A stretch of DNA of 64,000 nt, taken from NCBI GenBank assembly GCA_030272585.1, contig BSYQ01000002.1:1178001-1242000 (forward strand). The letters run 5' to 3'. The translations under genes and the position numbers were made by a program. The first letter of the stretch is position 1. Each line of letters begins with the position of its first letter. A model generated the notes under the pieces. That model was not told where the DNA came from, did not search any database, and worked only from the letters and a program-made list of their open reading frames with translations. The DNA comes from Bryopsis sp. KO-2023. Its lineage: Eukaryota; Chlorophyta; Ulvophyceae; Bryopsidales; Bryopsidaceae. Positions 20,836 through 29,700 of this stretch are shown here, piece after piece.

Positions 20836-22584
20836 ATGCCAAAGCACAGCCCGATCATGTGGCGCAGTGGTGAAAAAGCGGTTCAGGGAAAGGAGTCGAG
20901 TGGAAAACAGCTGGGTGGCAGCGGAAAAACAAAAGGCAGTGGCGGCGAGAAAGGCGGAAAAGGGCAGAGTGGAACTCTCGCCGACGCTTGCCCACCCAGA
21001 GGGGAACCCAAACCACTTATCACCCCACCTAAGGCGAAACTCATGAAAACTCTCCCACCTCCTTCGGTCCTTTCAAAACTTCGGAACTTCGAGACTTCGT
21101 TGTTGAAAGGAACCTCCAAGATCGTGATTCGCCCACCGACAGAGTTGCCGGAAAAACTGCCGGAAAAACCTAGTTCCAAAACAGGAAAAACACTCGACCG
21201 TGACGCCGACCCAGCTACTCTCCAAGCTAGGTGTCAACGGTTACAAGACGATGTGTTGGAACTCCGGGCAGAACGCGACGCACAACGCGCGCGGGCGGAT
21301 CAAGCAGAGAAGCACCTGAAAAAGGTCGAGGGTGCAGCTCAAAAACGCTGCAATCAAGTAACCCAAGTTGAACACGATCTGAAAATCGCTCAACAAGCGA
21401 GAGGAACAGCCGAACAGGAGCTGAGGCAGCTTCAAAAGGAACTCGACACTGCGAACCAGACGCAGAAAAAGCTGCAATCGCAGTTGACGAAACAGCAGCC
21501 GCACCTGACGTCCACAGACGAAAGGTCGGCCTGGCAAACGGCTGTGTACTCGTCTGAGGCACAGTCCGGGTTGATGAGCCGGTTGCTCCACAGCGTTCCC
21601 GCACGCCTTGGGGACTATGTGGAAAACCTTTGTCGGGCGACGATGGACGACATCATCGAACAGGGTGCTGGAGCTGCTGCTGCGATCAGAGACGGAGAGG
21701 AGCCTGTCTACTACGGCAAAGGAAACGTTCCGGTTAACCACCGGCTAGCCGGGTATGACTATACGCAGGTGGACAAAACGCTCGAGAGAATCAGAAATCG
21801 TGCACCGGGGCACTTCGAAGTTCCCGACGTTGCAGACGATATGATCTCGGAGCCACAACCCAGGAGAATCCGCGACCTGACCGGGGGACAGACCGGGGGA
21901 AAGACCGACGAAAAGTCGGCGCCCAAGAAAAGGAAGGAGAGAGAGGAAGAGGAGGCGCTCACCGACATGTCCAAGAGGTTCAAGGACAGGCGTGGGGAAA
22001 AGCCACCGATCTGTTTGTGGTGCTATTCGCCGCCGGCGCTGGCGGATAGCTACGTGATCACCACATGCACGAACCACACGGTGTGCCGAACCCACTGGAA
22101 CCTCATGATTATCCTCGTGCGCTTATACGGGGTGTGGCAGGAACAGCGAATCGATCCGTTACAGGTTCAGCTGAAGGACCTACGTTTGGACATGCGGGAG
22201 CCCGACTTCCAGCCACTCCTTCAGGCTCCACCCACGACCCAGACTCTCACCGAGTGCTATCAGTGCTTGAGAAGGGACATGGGCTTTCCGAAAGGCCTTG
22301 CCCTGAAGCGCTTGGGTCCGTTGGTGAAAAAGTGGGCGGAGGAGTATGAGAAGCAGGAAAAAGAGAGAACACCCGAACCAGAAACAAAAGGAGAACAGGA
22401 CCCAAAACAGGACGAAGGAAAAAGTCCTTCCGTGTCAAGCAGGAGTCCATCCTCGGAGCCCTCGTCTTTGGGACCTCTTCCTCCACCTTTGGATTTGGAT
22501 GAGGACGAGCCTCCGATCGACTTGGTGGCAGAGCCAGTCGATGAACCAGCTGACGAACCAGCTGAACAACCAGCCGGCGGCTGA
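20836..22584 (+). CDS. element A ORF3: coiled-coil protein with RING-like Cys/His cluster
   Basis: An open frame of 582 residues between pol and the 3' LTR, where some retroelements carry env. It has a basic Gly/Lys/Ser-rich N-terminus, a long coiled coil (about residues 128-222, starting LQARCQRLQDDVLELRAERD), a helical segment (LMSRLLHSVPARLGDYVENL), an acidic/basic linker, and a Cys/His cluster: CLWC (about 393-396), 14 residues, then CTNHTVCRTHW (about 411). A second C-x2-C (CYQC, about 475) follows 53 residues later. The tail is Pro/Glu/Asp-rich. The Cys/His order resembles a RING cross-brace. There is no signal peptide or transmembrane segment, so it is not an envelope. Element C encodes a homologue. 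Function is unknown; RNA/DNA binding or a ubiquitin-type role are guesses. Confidence 0.75.
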   Translation: MPKHSPIMWRSGEKAVQGKESSGKQLGGSGKTKGSGGEKGGKGQSGTLADACPPRGEPKPLITPPKAKLMKTLPPPSVLSKLRNFETSLLKGTSKIVIRPPTELPEKLPEKPSSKTGKTLDRDADPATLQARCQRLQDDVLELRAERDAQRARADQAEKHLKKVEGAAQKRCNQVTQVEHDLKIAQQARGTAEQELRQLQKELDTANQTQKKLQSQLTKQQPHLTSTDERSAWQTAVYSSEAQSGLMSRLLHSVPARLGDYVENLCRATMDDIIEQGAGAAAAIRDGEEPVYYGKGNVPVNHRLAGYDYTQVDKTLERIRNRAPGHFEVPDVADDMISEPQPRRIRDLTGGQTGGKTDEKSAPKKRKEREEEEALTDMSKRFKDRRGEKPPICLWCYSPPALADSYVITTCTNHTVCRTHWNLMIILVRLYGVWQEQRIDPLQVQLKDLRLDMREPDFQPLLQAPPTTQTLTECYQCLRRDMGFPKGLALKRLGPLVKKWAEEYEKQEKERTPEPETKGEQDPKQDEGKSPSVSSRSPSSEPSSLGPLPPPLDLDEDEPPIDLVAEPVDEPADEPAEQPAGG

Positions 22585-22867
22585 GATGGCTTCTGGGGTG
22601 ACAACGAACAGCAGACCAAGCCGGAGACCAAGCTACCGTCCAAGCCAGAGACCAAGCCTCAAGACAGAACGGGGTTTTTCTGTAGGGTTGTTCCTGGGTT
22701 TGGTTTGGGATTTTTCATAGGTTTGTTTGGGGTTTAGTTTGGGTTTCGTTGGGGTTTTTGTTATGGATTTGTTTGGGGTTTCTTTTTCTTCTAGTTCGAC
22801 CTTTTTCTTTCTTTCTTTCCAGGGTTGTGACGGGTGTGGACACCCTCTCGTGGGGGGGGGGACAAAT
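22585..22867 (+). other. element A 3' untranslated region, GT-rich, with purine tract
   Basis: Between 22668 and 22790 there is a run of G-rich blocks (GGGTTT, GGGGTTT, TTTGGGG), telomere-like in composition and able to form G-quadruplexes on the plus strand, but irregular. A pyrimidine tract follows at about 22790-22820. A G-run of about ten (near 22852-22861) then abuts the LTR start TGATAG at 22868 and is the probable polypurine tract. Confidence 0.6.
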
Positions 22868-22972
22868 TGATAGTAGAACTCGGGTTTGGGGTGTTATGTA
22901 GTACAATTGGGAGTACGACAGGGTTTATAGGGCAGGGGGCCCTCCTGTAAAAATTAATCTTCCCAGTGACTC
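22868..22972 (+). repeat. element A LTR portion, plus orientation
   Basis: Starts TGATAGTAGAAC and runs to CCCAGTGAC. About 101 bp match the LTR at 23791-23965 in inverted orientation with no difference I could see. The two therefore form a long inverted repeat about 890 bp apart. Confidence 0.8.
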
Positions 22973-23790
22973 CGAAACCAAATGATAAGGGTACATGTCT
23001 GTCCCACTGCAAATCATGTATTTGCTGCGCTGGTGGGTGCACCACATCTGGATAGACCACGGGAATGAGTTGGTTATCCTCCACCACTTCCTCCTCAGGA
23101 GGTGGAATAGGTGGTAGTTGTGGCGGCGTCTGGCCGGACATGTTATTTGAGTGAAATCCGCCGGGAATTGTGTTAGCGAACAGGAAAGTTCTCGGTTTTT
23201 CCGTAGAACTGTTTCCGACTTTTCCGCGGGAAAAGATGGAAACTTTCTGGTGTCAGACAGTGTTTGGGTGTAAGCTACTATCCGTCGTGAGATTTTCCAG
23301 CGATATTTAGTAATTCCGACTGGAATCAGACGGTGCGGTACTTGTCCTCCGGAAAGAGTGACTGTTAGTAATCGGACGGGGCGGTGGACGGTCTGGTTTC
23401 TGTCAGGTCGTCAGAACCAGAGTCGTCTCGCTCTCGTTTCCGAACTTTCCGGGGTAAAGTCGCACGTTCGTGTTTCGAACGTCTGCTCACGCGGTCGCCT
23501 GCCCGAACGACTGTTTTTCCTGCGCTTTTCCGACGTTTTTCTACAGATCTATAGATCTGAGAGTCAGTTCACTAGTGGACTCCGATCGTTTCGCGACTTC
23601 GCCTGGACGTTGTAAGCGCCAACGCGAGAGTATCGCTCACTCTCGAAAGGTATCTTCGCCCTCTCACGCCCCTTGGAACTAACGAGTTCCAGATCTGTGG
23701 GATTTAGTAATCCCTAGGGTCAGATCTTTGGGGGGGTTGCGCGAGTTCGCCTGTGGAGTGCGCCTGGCCTCGACCAGCTCCGAAACCAAA
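22973..23790 (-). other. element A gag start, leader and primer-binding site, minus orientation
   Basis: On the minus strand an open frame starts at 23141 (MSGQTPPQLPPIPPPEEEVV), Pro/Glu-rich like the start of element C's gag region. Upstream of it, at 23142-23776, is a leader, then the primer-binding site TGGTTTCGGAGC (23777-23788) and an LTR. A 27-nt near-copy of the LTR end plus primer-binding site (TGTACCC, TATCATTTGGTTTCGGAG) also sits at about 22971-22997, so the junction is complex. Part of a broken element. Confidence 0.6.
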
Positions 23791-23824
23791 TGATAGGGGT
23801 ACAGGACCCCGAGACACAAGCACA

Positions 23825-23863
<39 letters not shown>

Positions 23864-23965
23864 TCACTGGGAAGATTAATTTTTACAGGAGGGCCCCCTG
23901 CCCTATAAACCCTGTCGTACTCCCAATTGTACTACATAACACCCCAAACCCGAGTTCTACTATCA
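23791..23965 (-). repeat. element A LTR, minus orientation, with (CA)n/(GA)n
   Basis: 175 bp, TGATAG to CTATCA read on the minus strand. It contains a (CA)n block next to a (GA)n block at about 23821-23863 on the plus strand. The terminal piece is also found at 7426-7478 (TGATAGGGG, then CCCCGAGACACAA and (CA)n). Short LTR size matches element C (188 bp) rather than B or D. Confidence 0.75.
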
Positions 23966-24630
23966 GGGCGCCTGGTCCACATTGAAGAATAATGTGAGGA
24001 GGGGCAATATAATACAAGTTTCATTGTTGGGATCAGGGTTTGTAATGTGATCAGCAAAGAAATCAGGATACGGACATGAAGCTTTTTTGTTTCTAGAGAA
24101 TGCATGAGAAGTGTTACAGCGCTCAACCCCGAAGGGAAGCCCGATCGTACTAAGAAGAACAAAACATGGGGACACTACCTGATGATCCCCGAGTCAAGGA
24201 CCGAACATGCAAGAAAAAGAGATAGTGGAGTTGGGAGAACAAGGTTGTTTCTTGGAGAAGGGGGAAGAAGTGGACGCTTCTTGGGATCCAACAGAGACAA
24301 TGCACAGCGGGAAAGAACGTCTGGAGTGTAAGAATGGCACTTCTCTGGAAGCATTCAGTTCTCAAAGATCGGATTTAATCGGAAGTCCAGACAACAGTCC
24401 AAAACTGAAATGGGAGAAATCAAATTGTTTTGGGAATCAAGACTGTTTTGAGTCAGTGGGGACATTGGGAGTTGGCCCCAAATCGATAAAGGGAATAACG
24501 ATGCCTCTCAGTAACGTAGGTTTTTAACCTTTTTCGTTCATCATTATTAAAAGTGGAATAACATCTTTTCTTATACATATAAAGTGTACAACAAGACGTT
24601 AAGGTTGGGGGAAACATCAAGTTGGGAAGC
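23966..24630. other. no recognisable gene between elements A and D
   Basis: A 106-codon frame at 24207-24527 and others are low-complexity Glu/Gly/Lys sequence without a domain. TATA-like text (TTATACATATAAAG) lies near 24570. No link to either LTR element could be shown. Confidence 0.4.
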
Positions 24631-25146
24631 TGTAGCGAATCAGGGTGTTTGCCAGCCCTGCAGTACGTTAGCAGGCTTGCTGACAGTGCTGCAGTAGTTT
24701 AAGTAGGAGTCTGGCTGTCCTGAGGCAGCGTACAGTCAGTCAGGGTGTGGTGTCAGTGAAGTAGTACGTGGACTACTGAGCTGTCAGCTAGAATGTTCTA
24801 GAAGGTCGCTCAGCACCACAGGAATGGCCGTGGGGCTGAGCTGGGCTCTGATTGACAGGACTGCAAGGTTTGATAGCTTGCAGTACTGATGCAGACTGAT
24901 GTTACAGCCTATGATCAGTTGGGATCAAGGCTGCTAGGGTATTCTATAAGTTCTTGGGGTTTGAACGTTCTTGTAACTTAACCTAACCTTGGTTTGGAAC
25001 TTATCTCGCCCTTGAACCTTGCTGGGTTCAAGTGTCTCTCTCATGGCCGTTCAATAGAACAGGCGGTTCGGACTGGCAGACCGACAGGGTCGCAGTCTTC
25101 GGTGGACAGAAGAAGAAAAAGCGATCTGCAGGGCAGAATCGTTACA
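24631..25146 (+). repeat. element D 5' LTR
   Basis: The first 407 bp match 32715-33121 with about one difference. The end is set by TTACA just before the primer-binding site at 25148. This is inferred, because the 3' copy is not visible beyond 33121. Confidence 0.8.
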
Positions 25147-25159
25147 GTGGTTTCGGAGC

Positions 25160-26180
25160 AGGCTTGTGACAAGATCACAAACGAGCCTGGCAAGCTGCAG
25201 AGGCAGCACTATGCGTGGTAGACGCGCAGAGTAGAAGGCGCAGAGGCGCAGGACAACTGACAGACGCACAGCAAAGGTTTGCAAGGCAGAAGCAAGTGCT
25301 GTGAAGGATTGGAGTGGTCTGTTGGAGTTTTCAGTGTGCTCTATGGAGAAAAGGCGCAGAATTGGCGTCAGGAGTACAGTTGCTTGCAGTGTATGTGTGT
25401 ATGAGAACTGCGCACCAGACATGGCATGCGCAGCATTGGTATGTGCTGAGCGCAGGGCAGTACCTTGGAGTATGCAGAAGCGCAGCACACACACAGGCGC
25501 GCAGCATTGTCAAGCGCAGCGCGACTATGTGCGGCGTCGCAGGAAACGTTGGGTGGCGCAGCAGTTGGAGGATTGCGCCGCAGATGCAGAGATGCAGAGC
25601 TGTACCGCGGATGTAGAATTACGCTGTTGATACGAGGTTGCGCAGCGAATATGAAATTGTACCGCGGGTGCAGGATTGCATCGCAGACAGAAAGTGCGCA
25701 GTCCTTGCATTGGGGGGACGGCCGGACGGTTTTGCTGGAGGTGCGCAGCGAATGTTGGCACTGCGTAAGTCGATGATGTGACGCGCAGCAGCCACAGGAA
25801 AGCTCAGCACATACGAGATTGCACTGCAGACGACAGAGTTACGCTGCGTGCAGTGGATTGTAATGTCGATGGGACATATGCACGCAGATGCAGGAATGGC
25901 GCAGATGGTGCAGGCATTGCGCAGTGTTTCAGGGATTGTGCAGCTCTTGATGGAAGTTCGCAGACGATGTTGGGACTGCGTGTCGATGGAAGGAACATAT
26001 GATGCAGGAATGGCGCAGTGTTGCTGGACGAGCAGATCAAGTGCTGGAATTGCGCAGCACAATTGGGCTGCTGCGACCAGGAAGAGTTGCAGTGTACGCA
26101 GTGAGTGCGACTGGTGCAGGCATCGCCTAACTGGCTCAGGTTGAGCGCAAGTTGAGCGCAGGTTGAGCGCAGATGTGAGA
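25160..26180 (+). repeat. element D interior: GCGCAG/TGCAG-rich repeat block
   Basis: About 1 kb dense in GCGCAG, GTGCAG and TGCAGG words in an irregular array with units of about 20-40 bp. The phrases 'cgcagatgcaggaatggcgcag' and 'gatgcaggaatggcgcag' recur at about 25882 and 26000. The periodic words open frames on both strands (for example 188 codons on the minus strand at 25619-26185), which I take as repeat artefacts rather than genes. Confidence 0.55.
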
Positions 26181-26694
26181 TGCAAGAGTGTTACACGCTT
26201 GCAGTGTTACATTTGATAAGAAGTGATCTGATCATTTCGTGAGTTGATTGAAGTGACTTTAGAAGCAGTGAGCTGCAGATTGATTTCAGGATCAGGTGAT
26301 CTATGATCTTCTGATTGCAGCACACACATCTGGAAAGATGTTTGATCACTTTAGAAAGGATTTCAGGAGTTGCAGTCAAATTTTCAGGCTGAAGTAAGGG
26401 AGATGTTCTGAAAGGCTTTGATTGATCACAAGTCAGTGGGGAAAATTCTGAAAGAGAGTCTTTGAGACCAGGCAGATTTTTCAGGGAAGTTTTGGTATAT
26501 TGTTTGAAAAGTCTGGTGGTGATAGTTGACAGCTTTATTGGTCAGAAGTTAGGATTCTCTGATCAGAGACTTTTCTTTGCTGATATGGGATAAAGGTCCT
26601 TTGTGCAAAAGAAGTATCTTCTTGATTGCTTGGATTTGTGCATTTTGTTAGTGGAGACTTATCCTTGGCTCAGTGGATTTGAGCAGTAGTGGTG

Positions 26695-27065
26695 ACCAGT
26701 GTATTTTTTTGTGGCCCATTGTGGCCCTTTTGGCCCATTTTGGCCCCCCAAAAAATCAGAATGGCAAATTTTGGGGCCACAAAAGGGCCAAAACGTTTTA
26801 TTTCAAGATGATTTTGGGGCCACAAAAGGGCCACATTCACCTAAAGTTTGTAAGGCCTGGGCCACATCCAAGAAATCAATAGAGTTTCTACAAAAATCAA
26901 AACCAACAACATTAAGTAAATGCTATATAAACACCAAGCCTTGTGATTTTTGTTTTTGAAGTTGGGGCCACATTCTATTTTTTTCGGACAAATTGGGGCC
27001 ACAAAAGGGCCACAACTAGATGAAATGGCCAAATTCAGGGCCTCTTTGGGGCCAGTGAAATCGAA
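26695..27065. repeat. GGGGCCAC foldback repeat inside element D
   Basis: Repeats of GGGGCCACAAAAGGGCCAC (about 26782, 26816 and 26994) and their reverse complement (TGTGGCCCTTTTGGCCC, about 26720) are arranged so the two ends can pair. It looks like a 350-370 bp MITE-like insert with multiple internal copies of its terminal motif. No target duplication was established, and no coding capacity is evident. Confidence 0.5.
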
Positions 27066-29160
27066 AAAAAATACACTTGTGGTGACTTATCATTTCAGAG
27101 TGTTGAAGGTTGCAGTGGAAAAATTCTTGGTTTTTAGTGGCAGGTCAGGACATGTGTCACATCAGCTTTGATATGATTGTGCAAATATATTTTGGATGTT
27201 TGTACCTCAGGGTCACTTGCCACATTAAGGCTGATTGTGGGAACATTTTCAGGTGTTTCAGTGATTACACAATAGCTTGAGGGAATTTTTCAGAGTCGTT
27301 TCTGAACTTGAAATAAGAAGAACTGCAGATCAGAACTTGTTTAGAGTTGCTTGCAGAAAGCTAAGGCATCTTTCAGTTCTAATCTATTGGTCAGTTGAAG
27401 TGTCTTTGTATTTTAGTGGAAGAGTCTCGTGTCTTTATCTTGGTAAATGCACAGGATCTGTTCTTGGTTTCTATATAGAGCAAGGGGCAGATTACTCAGT
27501 TGCTTAGCAGGACAAAGGGCAGCAAATTTTCGATCTTGAATAGACTAGTGGCAGATTATTTTCTGGTGTTTGATGAGACGAATGACAGAATATTTTCAGT
27601 CTATGACAGATCAGTGGCAGATCATTTTCTGTTCGTTGATAGAGCAAATTCGCAGTGGTATTTGTCAAGGTAGTTGTCAGTGGACAGACATTTTTCAGTC
27701 CAGGCTGAGATGATGGCAGTATATATTTGCTAGTTGTCAGGACGGGAAAAATAGAGATTTATTGAGGACCAATAGGTCTATGGGACTTTCACTTATTAGA
27801 CTGAGTGGTAGCTAGTATTTGAAGAAGGATATGAACAGCAGTAGCTGACTCTTAGGTGTTGCAGAAGTAGAACATCTCATCCTTCTTGGCTATCAGGAAA
27901 AATGCAGTCAGAAATATTCCAAATGAGGGCAATTGTTTTGTCTAAGGATGACCCTCATTGTGAGCTAAGTAGTAGCCAGTGATTAGAGGACTTCTGAAAA
28001 GGAAAAGTTTCCTTAGTTGAATGGAACAGGAGGCTGAGTTTTGGACGGTCTCTAAGAGTATTCAGGAAATTGTGCAGAATTGGAAACACAGATTATCTTT
28101 TAGAGAGAAGAAGAAATCTGATGGGGAGGATGCAGTTATGAGATAACCATATCCTGCCCATTGGTAAAGAGGGTGTTTTTCAATTGGTGGCAGCATTTTC
28201 GAATTACTATGGTTTAATTCGCCAGAATTCTGGTAGAACAAAGATGGTTGAGAGTATTCTAGATATCAGGTTACTTGAGAAATTATGCTTATCTCTGAAG
28301 AGGAATGAAATCTGATGGGGAGGATGAAGTGCCATTGCAGCCACATCCTACCCCTTGATGGACAGAGTGATTCTTGGTTGATTGCAGGATTTCTTTGATA
28401 CTAGAGTTCGTTTCAGCAAGATTTCAGTGGAACAGTTTGAGTTCAGGAATCTTGGTTTTTACAGAAATGGTGATTTCTCTAAAACACTCTTGGTTTCTTA
28501 TTTTTTTTATGGTGACTGAGAGATGAGTTTTTCAGGTTATACCCCATTCTGGAAGTTTGTTCAGTTTATCAGAAGTTTCTGGAGAGTTTTTGATTACTAG
28601 TGGTGCTCTTAAGGCGTAGAAAAAGTATTTCAGTTCATGGGACAAATGGCTAAACACAAAAGAAGAATTTCTATGGTAGTTTGGTTTGATTTTGTCCTTT
28701 TCGTTTTCATTTGGATGAGAAGTTGCTGATTTCTGGTGAAGCAATATCAGTAGAGGTTTCTAACCTGTGGTCAGTAGAATGCTACAGTGTGTTTGAGATG
28801 TCTATACATTAATAGTCTGAAAAGGAGAAGTGGCAGACTTTTGGTACGGGCTGATTTCTTACTCGGTAGTATTGTGGGAGTGCTGAGGATACAGGTTGTG
28901 AGACAGAGGTGTACTCAACATATTTTTTAGGTTGATTGCAATAGAAAAAAAAAGATTGGAAGTATGTGGCAGATTTATACCTTTACAGCCACATGGTAGT
29001 TAGTTGTTTCTTGAGAAAAGAGTGAAGATTTGAAAGAGAAAGGTGGCACCAGGTGGTGCTTGTGGAAGGAATTGGTCCAAGGGTTGTGGAATGGAGAAGA
29101 GGAAGGCCTGAGGGTGGAGTAGCCACACCTCACAAGGGTAAACAAAACTTGCAGTAGATA
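27066..29160. other. element D interior, non-coding
   Basis: No gene. GATGGGGAGGATG(C/A)AG, resembling the element's own purine tract, occurs near 28120 and 28313 in a shared context ('aatctgatggggaggat', later 'catcctgccc' or 'catcctacccc'). This suggests an internal duplication of about 190 bp spacing. Confidence 0.45.
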
Positions 29161-29700
29161 TTTTCTGCAGATGCAGAGCCATGTGTAGCCACATCTGAGG
29201 AGATGGTGCATGAGTGGAGTGCCATGTGAAGCATACACCCATGTAGGACAACTGAGCGGGGAAGCTAAGATCAGCATCCCTCAAGAAAGTTGCTCAGCCC
29301 CAAGTTTTCGCGGGAACGGAAGTCCAGGGAGGACGTAGGAGAGTAAGGAAACCCTGAGGGTGATGAGCCAGGGGTTCACACCTGATGGGGAGGCAAAAAA
29401 GAAGATGATGATGGAGAACCTTGCAGATACAGAGCCATGTGTAGCCATATCTGAAGGGGATCCTGCAGTTTCAGTGTTGAATTTTGCAGGTGGAGAGCCG
29501 TGTGTAGCCACATTTGCAGAATGTTTGGTGAAGGATATAGAGACAACGAAGGAGGGCTGTGGGCTGTGTGAAGCCACAACCGCTCTGGTCTCTGAGGCAG
29601 GAGGTGATGAGCCAAGTGAAGCCACACCCAGCCTGCAGCCTGCAGGTGATGTCAGGCAGTGCAGGATTAGGTGGGACGCCACCTGAACCTGAGCTGCACA
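29161..29700 (+). repeat. element D interior: decayed GCCATGTGTAGCCACAT repeat with an EPCVA-type reading
   Basis: About six imperfect copies of GAGCCATGTGTAGCCACATCTG occur near 29176, 29219, 29430, 29494, 29564 and 29609. In the plus frame 29360-29686 they read EPCVAISEGD, GEPCVATFAE, GLCEATTAL and DEPSEATPSL, so the repeat is partly in phase with an open frame of 109 codons. I do not recognise the family. It could be a remnant of a repetitive coding region or simply a repeat that happens to stay open. Confidence 0.4.

Larger units (their letters stand above)
7426..23965. mobile_element. element A: broken Ty3/gypsy chromovirus with an extra 3' ORF
   Basis: This is a fossil Ty3/gypsy element of the chromodomain lineage, closest in the window to element C. 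Parts on the plus strand are the C-terminal half of gag with a zinc knuckle (7498-8008), protease and reverse transcriptase (to 10010), RNase H (17779-18540), integrase plus chromodomain (18903-20215), a third ORF (20836-22584), a purine tract and an LTR portion (22868-22972). Parts on the minus strand are an LTR (23791-23965), primer-binding site (23777-23788), leader and gag start (about 23141 downward), plus a 53-bp LTR-tail-like piece at 7426-7478. The mixed orientation implies a large rearrangement. Element B (7.77 kb) and a tRNA-like insert lie inside it. It is broken, with about four or five breaks. The LTR pieces match almost perfectly over about 100 bp, so it is probably young. Flanking 5-mers do not match. 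Confidence 0.8.

Noticed and set aside
20836-22584. Envelope gene in element A
   Set aside because: No signal peptide, transmembrane helix or furin-like site. It has a coiled coil and Cys/His cluster instead.
22668-22790. Internal telomere array
   Set aside because: GGGTTT-like blocks are irregular in length and spacing and lie in an element's 3' untranslated region.
24866-25036. Host promoter for a gene at 25 kb
   Set aside because: The sequence is part of element D's 5' LTR and recurs at 32950-33120.
25619-26185. 188-codon minus-strand gene in element D
   Set aside because: The frame follows GCGCAG/TGCAG repeats, and overlapping frames on the other strand are equally open.
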